Source: Aurantimonas sp. Leaf443
GTDB taxonomy: Bacteria; Pseudomonadota; Alphaproteobacteria; Rhizobiales; Rhizobiaceae
DNA length: 64,000 nt
NCBI RefSeq assembly: GCF_001425575.1
Contig: NZ_LMRD01000007.1
Span: 248,001 to 312,000, forward strand
Direction: 5' to 3'
Shown one piece after another: positions 36,754 through 46,093 of the stretch. The notes under the pieces are model-generated. The model was not told where the DNA came from. It worked only from the letters and a program-made list of their open reading frames with translations, and ran no database searches. Each line of letters opens with the position of its first letter. The stretch's first letter is position 1. A program made the translations under genes and the position numbers.

Positions 36754-36787
36754 TAGTTGCAAATCTAGACACTAGTTTTAGTTGCAA
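36754..36787 (+). promoter_or_regulatory. direct repeat TAGTTGCAA with CTAG motifs
   Basis: TAGTTGCAA occurs at 36754-36762 and 36779-36787, 25 bases apart. Three CTAG tetramers fall in the first 25 bases of the block. CTAG and A/T-rich words are rare in this genome, so the block looks like a regulator site or the promoter of the island. No consensus promoter can be assigned with confidence. Confidence 0.45.
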
Positions 36788-36914
36788 GCCGGTCGGGCGA
36801 ATGTTTCGATTGCGTCCAAAGGTAAGGCTCTGCACGGGCTTGAAACGGCGGGCACGTAGGTCGGGCTACGACCGCAGCGTAAGCGCGCATCAGGAAAAGG
36901 AGCCTAGAGCGACC

Positions 36915-38549
36915 GTGACCTTCGAGAAGCTCCGAGCAGAGTTGAGCTGCCTTCTAACCCCCGGCCGCATAGGTGAGTTCGACCACATCGAGCTGATCGA
37001 AGTGATCGGAACGCCACGTGGAGGGGCGACAATTAACGTCCTGTCCGTCGCCGTGCTGTCGGAAGGTCGCTCCGCGGTCGGAGATGCAGAAGAGGCGGAG
37101 CGCCTCACTGAGCGGATTGGACGGATTGACGGCTTCAAGGATTGGTCGTTTGGCGTCATGCGCACGTTCCGGCCGGTCGCTGCCCTCGATCAGGCCTTGG
37201 CAACGCTCGCTGTCTCGGGAGAGTGGACCCTAAGCGGGCGCACGCTCGGGACGGGCACCTTGCGCCCGGAGCCCGCTATGTTCGCACCGCCAGACGGAAC
37301 GGTGCCGGTTCCGCTCAATAGCGTTCTGAAGAACAACTTCTGGGCAGGATCGCATGTGTTCCGGCTCACGGACCAGGAAAAGACCCCCTTTGCCCCCTTC
37401 TTCGCCGACCGGCGACGGCTGCAGAGACTCTCTGATGCCGTTTCAGTTGGCGTGCCAATCACGTTTGCTGGCCTCGCAGATCTTCTAGGCGATGTACTGA
37501 TTCAGCTTCCCGTCACGATCCTGGTGCCAAGCGTTACAGCGCCCCGCGGCGCGGTGCATTCCGACGTTGCGGTGGCATGGCGCAGCGGTGCCGCACGGCG
37601 TCCTTTAGCGACAGCCGCCCGCACCCGATGGGACGAGCTTCTAACTGGGGCGGCGGTCAGCGAACGTTTCACGGACAGCGTCCGACTGCCCGTCGATAAT
37701 CACCGTCAACCTCTGGAAACGGAGATCTGGGACGAAGGAGGCATTTTGGTTGGAGCGACGGCCTCGACGTCGACCCTCAAGCAAATCGCGCTTGGGATGC
37801 ACGTGAGTCAGCACGAACCGCGTATTTTTAATGTGCCCAACGTAAGAGGTCAGCCCGTTGCCGAGCGCGTGGAGCTCACGGAAACAACGACCAGCTTCGT
37901 TGGCACGTCGGCCGGTCAGGACGCAAATTTCTGGCTCGGTCGCCGACAGGACCTTGAGGAGAGGCGCCGGCTCGAGGCGACCCGCGACTTCGTTCAGTAC
38001 CGCCCCCAGATTAACTCGACTGACGAACAGGATCGGGCTCTGGCCGACCTCCGCTTCCTCATCAACAGGCACGGCCACACCGGGGTAGATCTCTGGGACC
38101 CATACCTTTCTGCCGAAGACCTCCTCCGTACGCTGTTCTTCTGCTGCCACAGCAACGCACCCCTGCGTGCTTTGACGGACGGTCGCGATCCCCCTCGCGA
38201 TGCCACGCAAGAATGCTCAACCCCGGAAGAACCGGCTGCACCGAATCCCCCCTTTCCGGATCGGCAGAGAGTCGTCTTCGAGCGCGATGCCGGAAATCGG
38301 GAAGGGCTACGCCTTGAGTACAGGACCCGCCGAGGGCCGAAGGGCTGGCACTTCCACGATCGCTTCCTGATCTTCCCGAACCTGCGCGATGGCCCACGGG
38401 CTTGGTCGCTCGGAACCTCGGTCAACAGTCTTGGGAAAGCCCATCACATCCTGCAGCGGGTGTCGAACCCCGCCATGGTAGCCGGGGCGTTCGAGGACCT
38501 TTGGGCGGCCTTGGACGAGCCGCAACACGTCGTGTGGAGGTCTTGGTGA
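36915..38549 (+). CDS. PLD-like (HKD-variant) protein of a putative defence island
   Basis: About 544 residues. The last ~60 residues contain GWHFHDRFLIFPN followed by WSLGTSVNSLGKAHHI. This H-D-R-F-L then G-T-S-x-N-S-L-G-K pairing is that of the second half of phospholipase-D-type nucleases. The N-terminal ~450 residues match nothing I can name; from memory, the VPA1262-type family has a similar layout. I prefer a GTG start at 36915, with AAGGAG upstream, over the ATG at 36801, which adds an arginine-rich leader. The stop overlaps the next gene's GTG as GTGA. Base composition and codon use differ from the neighbours. Confidence 0.6.
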   Translation: MTFEKLRAELSCLLTPGRIGEFDHIELIEVIGTPRGGATINVLSVAVLSEGRSAVGDAEEAERLTERIGRIDGFKDWSFGVMRTFRPVAALDQALATLAVSGEWTLSGRTLGTGTLRPEPAMFAPPDGTVPVPLNSVLKNNFWAGSHVFRLTDQEKTPFAPFFADRRRLQRLSDAVSVGVPITFAGLADLLGDVLIQLPVTILVPSVTAPRGAVHSDVAVAWRSGAARRPLATAARTRWDELLTGAAVSERFTDSVRLPVDNHRQPLETEIWDEGGILVGATASTSTLKQIALGMHVSQHEPRIFNVPNVRGQPVAERVELTETTTSFVGTSAGQDANFWLGRRQDLEERRRLEATRDFVQYRPQINSTDEQDRALADLRFLINRHGHTGVDLWDPYLSAEDLLRTLFFCCHSNAPLRALTDGRDPPRDATQECSTPEEPAAPNPPFPDRQRVVFERDAGNREGLRLEYRTRRGPKGWHFHDRFLIFPNLRDGPRAWSLGTSVNSLGKAHHILQRVSNPAMVAGAFEDLWAALDEPQHVVWRSW

Positions 38550-39982
38550 CAGGCGCGTCAACGATCCGGCGTCTCATTGATGTGTGGGACGGAGAAGTCG
38601 TCGCTCCAACCGTCATCGAAGGCGTGATCTCGGAGTTGGAGGCGGAGAACGCCGACCTGATGGTTGAACGCCTAGCGGCGGCGGCCCAAGCGGACCTCGG
38701 TGACGTTCCGCGCGCACTTACCACCTCGCCACGCTTCGCGGCTGATGAAACGCTCCATCTGGCGAGACGTCTCGGCTGGACCGTGAAGACGCTCGCCGAT
38801 TGGGACCCGCATCATGAACGGTCGGGCTTGCGGATTGAGGCGGCGTTGGCATCTGCGGCGGCCTGGAACTGGCATGGGGGTTTCTGGGAGGCGGCGCGGC
38901 CTCGCCTTCAAGGATGCCGCCTCACGATCGCGGCGCTTGAGATCGTGCTACGCAGACGAGCGCCGCAGACACAGGTTCCTGAAAACGCGCCGCTCTGGGA
39001 GCGCGAACATCTGCAGGCCATGCAGGAGGCTGAACGGACGCAGGACTGGACGGAACTGAGAGAGCGTGCCCAAGCCTTCAAACAGCTTCCCCTTCCTGAT
39101 CTGGGTGCGGGACAAGCAACATTGGCGCTCTCGTTTCTCGATTGGCCACGCTTGGTTCGCCTGGCCGACAAAAGCGAGGGCTGGTTGCATGGCCATCTTC
39201 TCATGGCGCCATTGCCACTCGCAGACGCCCTTCGCCTCGCGGCCGCCAGCCGGAATGGCTATGCCCGGTTCGCAGCGCTGGAACGCATCGCCTACCGGGA
39301 GGTGCGCCCGCTCCTGCCTCAGGAGGAAGTGGCACTCCGGAACCTGCTGATCGTTCTGGCTAAGGACGCGAACGAGTGGCCACGCTGGCTCACCGTGTGC
39401 AATCGCTACCCCATACGCCATCCCCATATGCAGGCCGCTTTCGGTCTGGCTCTGGCTCGCAGCGATGAACCCGCGCTCCAGGCCTATATCGACAGCATCT
39501 CATTGAGCACGTCGGATACCGATATCCGGGAGAACGTCACGCACTGCCTGTCTGTATTTCGGGCGCGGGCCGGTACCGGCCGGCGACGTGCGCTCTGGCG
39601 GGCAGCTTTCGAAAGATGGGAGGCCTGGGATTTCGCGAAGAACCAGGAGCAGAACCTCACCTCTCTTTCTCGGAGCGCATTGGACTACGGCGTGGTCGGC
39701 TGGCTCGTCGAGAGCCAGCCGCAAAAGTCGCTAGCCGATCTTGAACAGACCTTCGTGGACGATCTGCGTACTTTGGACATGCAATGGCACGCCTCGCTGA
39801 GTTCGGCCGTCTCGGGCTTCGTCCGATTGGTCTCTCGGTATCAGGTTCTATCCCACGCGATACGTCGATCAGCAGGCGACGCCGACTGGCTGCCGGGTCC
39901 TGCTGTTGAGCTTCCGGCGGCAGCAACTGACGAGTTCCTCCAAAAAAAATATCGCTGGAGCGACCGCCAGATTTCAACCTGA
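38546..39982 (+). CDS. unknown protein, partner of the PLD-like gene
   Basis: A 478-residue protein with no recognised domain. It is rich in helix-forming stretches with repeated W, L and A spacing (for example WEREHLQAMQEAERTQDWTE and SFLDWPRLVRLADKSEGWL). It may be an alpha-helical repeat scaffold. No signal peptide or membrane segment is seen. The GTG start is defined by a GTGA overlap with the PLD-like gene; another in-frame GTG lies four codons upstream. It shares the lower GC of its partner. The coupling says the two proteins work together, but its activity is unknown. Confidence 0.65.
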   Translation: MTGASTIRRLIDVWDGEVVAPTVIEGVISELEAENADLMVERLAAAAQADLGDVPRALTTSPRFAADETLHLARRLGWTVKTLADWDPHHERSGLRIEAALASAAAWNWHGGFWEAARPRLQGCRLTIAALEIVLRRRAPQTQVPENAPLWEREHLQAMQEAERTQDWTELRERAQAFKQLPLPDLGAGQATLALSFLDWPRLVRLADKSEGWLHGHLLMAPLPLADALRLAAASRNGYARFAALERIAYREVRPLLPQEEVALRNLLIVLAKDANEWPRWLTVCNRYPIRHPHMQAAFGLALARSDEPALQAYIDSISLSTSDTDIRENVTHCLSVFRARAGTGRRRALWRAAFERWEAWDFAKNQEQNLTSLSRSALDYGVVGWLVESQPQKSLADLEQTFVDDLRTLDMQWHASLSSAVSGFVRLVSRYQVLSHAIRRSAGDADWLPGPAVELPAAATDEFLQKKYRWSDRQIST

Positions 39983-40001
39983 TAAGCTGCTGAACTGCCG
40001 A

Positions 40002-40033
40002 TCCGCTTTTCGCACCGCATTCCCGAAAGCGGA
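40002..40033 (+). terminator. hairpin after the island
   Basis: TCCGCTTT (40002-40009) pairs with AAAGCGGA (40026-40033) around a 16-base loop, 19 bases after the stop of the second island gene. No T-run follows. It may close the island transcript. GC content rises to the genome norm shortly afterwards. Confidence 0.4.
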
Positions 40034-40126
40034 CGGTCTGAAAACCACCCAAAGCCGTCACAAACCTCTTCGTCGCACCCAGCCCATCCCTTTCAAATCC
40101 GCTCGCGCCTCCGCTATCACCCCCCC

Positions 40127-41338
40127 ATGACAACACGACAGATCGCGATCGTCGGCGGCGGGCCGGCAGGGTTGATGGCGGCCGAGACGCTGATGGGGCG
40201 CGGTCACGGGGTGACCGTCTACGATTCCATGCCGAGCGTCGGGCGCAAGTTCCTGCTGGCGGGCAAGTCCGGGCTGAACCTCACGCATTCGGAGGACGAG
40301 GCGCGCTTTGCCGCGCGCTTCGGCGCGGCGGGCGAGAGGCTGGGGCTCGGGGGTTTTCCGCCGCAGGCGGTGCGCGATTGGGCGCAGGGGCTCGGAAGCC
40401 CGACCTTCACCGGCACGTCGGGCCGCGTCTTTCCGGTGGCGATGAAGGCCTCGCCGCTCCTGCGCGCCTGGCTCGCGCGCCTCACCGAGGGCGGCGTGGC
40501 GATCCGTCCGCGCCACCGCTGGACCGGCTTCGACGGCGCCGCGCTGCGCTTCGAGACGAGGGACGGCGAGCGACTGGTCGAGGCCGACGCCGTGCTGCTC
40601 GCGCTCGGCGGCGGGAGCTGGCCGCGGCTCGGCTCGGACGGGGCCTTCGCCGGCATCCTGCCCGCCGAAGGGATCGAGGTCGCGCCCCTGCGGCCGGCCA
40701 ATTGCGGCTTCGACGTCGCCTGGTCGCCTTTGATGGCCGAGCGCTTCGCGGGAGCGCCGGTCAAGTCGGTCGTCGCCCGGTTCGGCGAAACGGCGCTGCA
40801 GGGCGAGTTCGTCGTCAGCGCCACCGGCATCGAGGGCAGCCTCGTCTATGCCCATGCGGCGGCCCTGCGCGACGCGCTGGAGGCGCGGGGCAAGGCCGAG
40901 CTGCTGCTCGATCTCGCACCCGGCCGCACGCGCGAGGCGCTCGCCAAGGCCCTCTCGCGCCAGAAGGCGGGCACGAGCCTTGCCAACCGCCTGCGCAAGG
41001 GCGCCGGCCTCTCGGGCGTGAAGGCCGCGCTCCTGCGCGAGTTTCCCGGCTCGCAGGATCTTCGCGATCCGCAGGCGCTCGCCGCCCATATCAAGGCCCT
41101 GCCGCTCCCCGTCGCCGCGCCCCGGCCGATCGCCGAGGCGATCTCCTCGGCCGGCGGCGTGCGGCTCGGCGCCATCGACGCCCGCTTCATGGCCCGGGCC
41201 CGGCCCGGTCTCTTCCTCGCCGGCGAGATGCTGGACTGGGAGGCGCCGACCGGCGGCTATCTCCTGACGGCCTGTTTCGCGACGGGCCGCGCGGCCGCGC
41301 TCGGCCTTCTCGAATGGCTGGAGAGCCGGCCGCGCTGA
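40127..41338 (+). CDS. FAD-dependent flavoprotein, HI0933/PP_4765 family
   Basis: A 403-residue flavoprotein. The N-terminal dinucleotide motif is AIVGGGPAGLMAAE, followed by the family hallmark GRKFLLAGKSGLNLTH. A C-terminal FAD-binding segment includes ISSAGGVRLGAIDARFMAR, FLAGEMLDWEAPTGGYLL and a final helix. This matches the uncharacterised PP_4765-type branch of the HI0933 (BaiN-like) family. An oxidoreductase role is likely, but the substrate is unknown. It stands alone on the far side of the island. Confidence 0.88.
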   Translation: MTTRQIAIVGGGPAGLMAAETLMGRGHGVTVYDSMPSVGRKFLLAGKSGLNLTHSEDEARFAARFGAAGERLGLGGFPPQAVRDWAQGLGSPTFTGTSGRVFPVAMKASPLLRAWLARLTEGGVAIRPRHRWTGFDGAALRFETRDGERLVEADAVLLALGGGSWPRLGSDGAFAGILPAEGIEVAPLRPANCGFDVAWSPLMAERFAGAPVKSVVARFGETALQGEFVVSATGIEGSLVYAHAAALRDALEARGKAELLLDLAPGRTREALAKALSRQKAGTSLANRLRKGAGLSGVKAALLREFPGSQDLRDPQALAAHIKALPLPVAAPRPIAEAISSAGGVRLGAIDARFMARARPGLFLAGEMLDWEAPTGGYLLTACFATGRAAALGLLEWLESRPR

Positions 41339-41432
41339 CTCCGGCGCGGCGCGCGAGGCTTGTCATCGCGCCCCGCCTGCGGCCATGAAGGGGCCGAGCG
41401 GCACCGCCCGCGCCTTGCCACCGGAGCCGGCC

Positions 41433-42206
41433 ATGACCGAGACCCGCCTCGCAGACCTGTCGGCCTTCGCCGAGACGCTGGCCGACATGGCCCGCACGCT
41501 CGCCCGCCAGCATTTCCGCAAGACTTTCGCCTTCGAGCGCAAGGCCGACGAGAGCCCCGTCACCGCCGCCGACAAGGCGATCGAGAGCGCGCTGCGCACC
41601 GCCATCGAGGAGCGCTATCCCGAGCACGGCATCTTCGGCGAGGAGACCGGGCGCACGGGCTCCCAGGACCGCGTCTGGGTGCTCGACCCGATCGACGGCA
41701 CCAAGAGCTTCATCACGGGCATGCCCCTCTTCGGCACGCTGATCGCCTTCGTCGAGGGCGGCGCCACGCGCCTCGGCGCGATCGAGATGCCGGCGCTCGG
41801 CGAGCGCTGGATCGCGGTGGAGGGGCGCACCACGATGAACGGCGCGCCGGCCCGGACCAGCGGCTGCACGCAGCTTGCCGACGCCCGCGTCTTCACCACC
41901 TCGCCGGACTATTTCGTCGGCGAGGACTGGCCGCGCTTCGACCGCGTCAGCCGCCTCGCCGCCATGCGCCGCTACGGGGCCGACTGCTATCAATACGCGC
42001 TCCTCGCCTCCGGCTTCTGCGACCTCGTCATCGAGACCGGCCTCCAGCCCTACGACTACATGGCGCTCGGGCCCGTGATCGAGGGCGCGGGCGGTGTGAT
42101 GACCGACTGGGAGGGGCGCGCGCTCTCGCTCGACTGCGACGGGCGCGTCATCGCGGCGGCGACTCCCGCCCTTCACGAAGCGGCTCTCGCCGAACTGTGG
42201 CGCTGA
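41433..42206 (+). CDS. histidinol-phosphatase-type inositol monophosphatase family enzyme (HisN-like)
   Basis: A 257-residue Mg-dependent phosphatase with GIFGEETG (metal-binding Glu), VLDPIDGTKSFITGMPLFGT (the metal-binding DPIDGT signature) and the second metal site in PYDYMALGPVIEGAGG. The GTKSFITG variant and length match the HisN branch, which removes phosphate from L-histidinol phosphate in actinobacteria and alphaproteobacteria. IMPase activity on other sugars cannot be excluded. The start at 41433 gives the usual N-terminus. It lies 41 bases before the amidohydrolase gene. Confidence 0.85.
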   Translation: MTETRLADLSAFAETLADMARTLARQHFRKTFAFERKADESPVTAADKAIESALRTAIEERYPEHGIFGEETGRTGSQDRVWVLDPIDGTKSFITGMPLFGTLIAFVEGGATRLGAIEMPALGERWIAVEGRTTMNGAPARTSGCTQLADARVFTTSPDYFVGEDWPRFDRVSRLAAMRRYGADCYQYALLASGFCDLVIETGLQPYDYMALGPVIEGAGGVMTDWEGRALSLDCDGRVIAAATPALHEAALAELWR

Positions 42207-42247
42207 ACCGGCGCCGCCCGCCTTCCTCCAACGACAGGGACCGCCCG

Positions 42248-43540
42248 ATGTTCGACCTCGTCCTGCGCAATGCCAATCTCGCCGACGGGCGCAGCGGCCT
42301 CGACATCGCCGTCGCGGACGGGCGCATCGCGGCCATCGGGCGGGGCATCGAGGCGCGGGGACGCGAGGAGGTGGACGCCACCGGCCGCCTCGTCTGCCCG
42401 CCCTTCGTCGATCCGCATTTCCACATGGACGCGACGCTCTCGCTCGGCCTGCCGCGCATGAACCGCTCGGGAACGCTGCTGGAGGGCATCGCGCTCTGGG
42501 GCGAGCTGAAGCCCCTCCTGACCGTCGAGGCCATGGTGGAACGGGCGCTGCGCTATTGCGACCTCGCCGTCTCGCGCGGGCTCCTCTTCATCCGCAGCCA
42601 TGTCGACGTGTCCGACCCGACCCTGCGCACCGCCGAGGCGATGATCGCCGTGCGCGAGGCGGTGAAGCCCTATATCGAGCTGCAGCTCGTCGCCTTCCCG
42701 CAGGACGGCTACTACCGCTCGGCCGGCGCGGTGGACCTTCTGGCCCGCGCCCTCGACATGGGGCTCGACCTCGTCGGCGGCATCCCGCATTTCGAGCGCA
42801 CCATGGCCGACGGCGCGGCGAGCCTCGAGGCGCTCTGCCGCATCGCCGCCGAGCGCGGCCTGCCCGTCGACATCCATTGCGACGAGACCGACGACCCGCT
42901 CTCGCGCCATATCGAGACCCTGTGCGCTGAGACCGTGCGCTTCGGCCTTCAGGGCCGCGTCGCCGGCTCGCACCTGACCTCGATGCATTCGATGGACAAC
43001 TACTACGCTTCCAAGCTGATCGCCCTCATCGCCGAGAGCGGCGTCGACGCCATCGCCAACCCGCTCATCAACATCACCCTGCAGGGGCGCCACGACACCT
43101 ATCCCAAGCGCCGCGGCATGACGCGCGTGCCCGAGCTGATGGCGGCCGGCGTCAACGTCGCCTACGGGCACGACTGCGTCATGGATCCCTGGTACGCGCT
43201 GGGCTCGGGCGACATGCTGGAGGTCGCCTCCATGGCCGCCCATGTCACGCAGATGACCTCGCGCGAGGGGCTGCGCACCGCCTTCGAGGCGGTGACGACG
43301 AACGGCGCCAGGGCGATGCGGATCGAGGGCTACGGGATCGCGGAGGGCGCGAGCGCCGATCTCGTGCTGCTCCAGGCGCGCGATCCCATCGAGGCGGTGC
43401 GGCTGAAGGCGGCCCGGCTCCTCGTCGTCAAGGGCGGGCGGATTCTCGCGCGCGCCGAGCCGCGCGTCAGCCGGCTCGACCTGCCGGGCCGGCCGGGCCT
43501 CGTCGACGAGGCTTCCTACGCGCCGCGCGAAGAGCTGTGA
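42248..43540 (+). CDS. amidohydrolase family protein (cytosine deaminase-like)
   Basis: A 430-residue metal-dependent hydrolase of the CodA branch. The metal ligands appear as FVDPHFHMDATLSLG (HxH), DIHCDETDD (His), GSHLTSMHS (His) and YGHDCVMDPWY (Asp). These supply the iron or zinc site of cytosine- and isoguanine-type deaminases. The following genes encode a BMP-type base/nucleoside importer and an amidase, so the substrate is probably an imported nitrogen heterocycle. Which one is unknown. Confidence 0.88.
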   Translation: MFDLVLRNANLADGRSGLDIAVADGRIAAIGRGIEARGREEVDATGRLVCPPFVDPHFHMDATLSLGLPRMNRSGTLLEGIALWGELKPLLTVEAMVERALRYCDLAVSRGLLFIRSHVDVSDPTLRTAEAMIAVREAVKPYIELQLVAFPQDGYYRSAGAVDLLARALDMGLDLVGGIPHFERTMADGAASLEALCRIAAERGLPVDIHCDETDDPLSRHIETLCAETVRFGLQGRVAGSHLTSMHSMDNYYASKLIALIAESGVDAIANPLINITLQGRHDTYPKRRGMTRVPELMAAGVNVAYGHDCVMDPWYALGSGDMLEVASMAAHVTQMTSREGLRTAFEAVTTNGARAMRIEGYGIAEGASADLVLLQARDPIEAVRLKAARLLVVKGGRILARAEPRVSRLDLPGRPGLVDEASYAPREEL

Positions 43541-43626
43541 CTGCCCAATTTCGCGCCTTGACAAAAGAACGCGCAAACCGTGAATTCAGCCCGACCTCTC
43601 GAGCCGACGCCAAAGGATTGCGCATC

Positions 43627-44613
43627 ATGCCGAACACCATCTCGCGCCGCACGCTCCTGGCCGCCGGCGGCGCCGCGGGGCTGGCGCTCGCGCTTCCCGG
43701 CCGCCTCGCCTCCGCCGCCGAGACGGTGAAGGTCGCCGGCATCCACGCCTCGCCGGTCGAGAACGCCTGGAACTCGCGCCTGCACGAGGCGCTGCAGCAG
43801 GCGGCCAAGGACGGGGCGATCGACTACGTCTTCTCCGAAGGCGTCGCGGGCACCGACTATGCCCGCGCCATGCGCGAATATGCCGATGGCGGCGCCAAGC
43901 TCATCGTCGGCGAATCCTACGCCGTCGAGGCCGAGGCGCGGCAGGTGGCGGCGGACTATCCCGACACCGCCTTCCTCATGGGCTCCTCGGGCGGCCCGGC
44001 CGGCGACAATTTCGGCACGTTCGGCACCTGGAACCACGAGGCCGCCTATCTGGCCGGCATGCTCGCCGGCAAGATGTCGAAGACCGGCACGTTCGGCGCG
44101 GTCGGCGCCATCCCGATCCCGGAAGTGAACAACCTCATCAACGCCTTCCGCTCCGGCGTGAGGGAGGTCCGCCCGGACGCCAGGTTCCTCGTCGGCTTCA
44201 TCGGCACCTTCTTCGATCCGCCCAAGGCCAAGGAGGCGGCGATGGCGCAGATCGACGCGGGCGCCGACATCCTCTTCGGCGAGCGCATCGGCACGGCGGA
44301 CGCGGCGCAGGAGCGCGGCATCCTCTCGATCGGCTCCCTGATCGACTACACGCCGCGCTACCCCAAGACCGTCTTCTCCAATGCCATGTGGTACTTCCGC
44401 CCGATCCTCGACGGGGCGCTCGCCGACGTCGCGGCCGGCGCCAAGACCGGCAAGGACTACAGCCCCTTCTCCTTCATGAAGATGGGCGGCAACGACATCG
44501 TCTTCGACGCCTCGCTGACCCCGGCCGAGGCCGTGCCGGCGATGGAGGAGAAGCGCGCGGCCATCAAGTCGGGCGCCTTCACCGTGCCGGTCGACAACAC
44601 CGAGCCCAGCTGA
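43627..44613 (+). CDS. BMP family ABC transporter substrate-binding protein
   Basis: A 328-residue binding protein. It has a twin-arginine-like signal (SRRTLLAAGGAAGLALALPG, cleavage near residue 30, ASA-AET) followed by the basic-membrane-protein (PnrA/Med) fold. Landmarks are EGVAGTDYARAMREYADGG, GTWNHEAAYLAGMLAG and GADILFGERIGTADAA. BMP proteins bind nucleosides or purine-like bases. It belongs with the ATPase and permeases encoded downstream, after the amidase. Confidence 0.9.
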   Translation: MPNTISRRTLLAAGGAAGLALALPGRLASAAETVKVAGIHASPVENAWNSRLHEALQQAAKDGAIDYVFSEGVAGTDYARAMREYADGGAKLIVGESYAVEAEARQVAADYPDTAFLMGSSGGPAGDNFGTFGTWNHEAAYLAGMLAGKMSKTGTFGAVGAIPIPEVNNLINAFRSGVREVRPDARFLVGFIGTFFDPPKAKEAAMAQIDAGADILFGERIGTADAAQERGILSIGSLIDYTPRYPKTVFSNAMWYFRPILDGALADVAAGAKTGKDYSPFSFMKMGGNDIVFDASLTPAEAVPAMEEKRAAIKSGAFTVPVDNTEPS

Positions 44614-44625
44614 AGGGCGTAAGGC

Positions 44626-46092
44626 ATGAGCACGGCCCCGGCCGGCGGCCGGGCGGCCGTCGCGGACGACACGAACCAGGCCCCCGCCGGCGACGCGCTG
44701 TCGCTGGCGCAGGCGATCGCGCGGGGAGAGATCTCGCCCGGCGCGGCGCTGGAGGCCGCGCTGGCGCGGGCCGCGCACCGAACCGATCTCGGCGCCGTGC
44801 GCCTCCTCGCCCCCGATCCGGCGCGCCGCCGGGCCGAGGCGCTCGACGCCGTGCCGCGCCGCGAGCGCGCCTCGATGCCCTTCTTCGGCGTGCCCTTCCT
44901 GATGAAGGATCTCGGCGCGCCCTGCGCCGGCCTGCCGGTCGCGGCGGGCTCGGCCCTTCTGGACAAGTCCGTCGAGGCGCCCGACAGCCGCCTCGCCGAA
45001 CGCTTCCGCGCCGCCGGCCTCAACCCGTTCGGCACGACGACGAGCCCCGAATTCGGCCTGTCGCTGGCGAGCGAGCCGGCGATCGGCCCTTGCGCGCGCC
45101 ATCCGCTCGACCCCGCGCTCTCGCCGGGCGGCTCCTCGGGAGGCGCGGCGGCCGCGGTTTCGGCCGGCATCGTCGCGATCGCCCATGCGACGGATGCCGG
45201 CGGCTCCATCCGCGTGCCGGCTGCGGCCTGCGGCCTCGTCGGCCTGAAGCCGAGCCGGGGCGCGGTGACGGCGGCGCCCGGCTTCGGCAATCTCCTGTCC
45301 GGCCTCGCCGCCGAGTTCGTGCTCTGCCGCTCCCTGCGCGACGCGGCCGCCGCCTTCGACGCGGTGTCCGGCGCGGCGATGGGCCCCTTCGCCGACCGCG
45401 CGCCGGGATCGCTCGCCGCAGCGCTCCAGGGCGAGCCGGCCAAGGTCACCCTCGGCCTCGTCCTCGATGCCGAGGGCGTCGCGATTGCTGACGACCGCGC
45501 GCAGGCGGTGGAGGCGGCCGCGCGCGCGCTGGAGCGGGCGGGCTGCCGCATCGTGCCGCTTTCCGCCGCCACGCTCACGCCCCTGCGCCGCGCCGCCGCC
45601 CGCCTCTTCGACGTGGCCGTCTGCACCAATCTCGCCGCCGCCCTCGGCGCGGCCTTCGAGGACGCTCGCCTGGAGACGATGACGCGGGCCGCCGCCGCAA
45701 GGGGCCGCGCCCTGCCGGCCACCGCCCTGCACGAGGCCCAGCAGGAGGGAGCGCGCGCCGCCCATGCCCTCTGGCGCCTGTTCGAGACGGTCGACCTCCT
45801 GCTCACGCCCATGCTCTCCGGCCCGCCGCGCCCGCTCGGCGCCTTTCCCACCGACAGGGACGATGTCGAGGCGCATTTCGCGGCCATGGAGGCCTTCGCG
45901 CCCTATGCGGGCCTTGCCAACGCCACGGGCGCTCCGGCGCTCAGCCTGCCGCACGGCGCGGACGGCGACGGCCTGCCGCTGCCCGTGCAGCTCGTGGCGC
46001 CGACGGGCCGCGAGGACCGCCTGATGAGGGCGGCCCGCCTTCTGGAGCGCGCGCGCCCCGTCCTCCATCGCTCCAGCGTCGCGGGGCTCTGA
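44626..46092 (+). CDS. amidase (amidase signature family)
   Basis: A 488-residue amidase-signature hydrolase. The catalytic Lys-cisSer-Ser triad is visible as PFLMKDLGAP, PGGSSGGAAAAVSAG and DAGGSIRVPAAACGLVGLK. The C-terminal half (LPHGADGDGLPLPVQLVAP) is also typical of the family. Placed inside the BMP-type importer operon next to a cytosine-deaminase-like enzyme, it may open or deamidate a breakdown product of the imported compound. Substrate specificity cannot be read from the sequence. Confidence 0.9.
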   Translation: MSTAPAGGRAAVADDTNQAPAGDALSLAQAIARGEISPGAALEAALARAAHRTDLGAVRLLAPDPARRRAEALDAVPRRERASMPFFGVPFLMKDLGAPCAGLPVAAGSALLDKSVEAPDSRLAERFRAAGLNPFGTTTSPEFGLSLASEPAIGPCARHPLDPALSPGGSSGGAAAAVSAGIVAIAHATDAGGSIRVPAAACGLVGLKPSRGAVTAAPGFGNLLSGLAAEFVLCRSLRDAAAAFDAVSGAAMGPFADRAPGSLAAALQGEPAKVTLGLVLDAEGVAIADDRAQAVEAAARALERAGCRIVPLSAATLTPLRRAAARLFDVAVCTNLAAALGAAFEDARLETMTRAAAARGRALPATALHEAQQEGARAAHALWRLFETVDLLLTPMLSGPPRPLGAFPTDRDDVEAHFAAMEAFAPYAGLANATGAPALSLPHGADGDGLPLPVQLVAPTGREDRLMRAARLLERARPVLHRSSVAGL

Positions 46093-46093
46093 G

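Larger units (their letters stand above)
36533..36914. other. intergenic/boundary region holding repeats upstream of the two-gene island
   Basis: About 380 bases between modE and the island with distinctly lower GC than the flanks. It contains four tandem 10-bp repeats (36681-36720) and a pair of TAGTTGCAA direct repeats with nearby CTAG sites (36754-36787). An AAGGAG site lies before the preferred GTG start. The junction of the GC-rich mod operon with this DNA lies somewhere around 36530-36600. No integrase or tRNA marks it. Confidence 0.55.
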
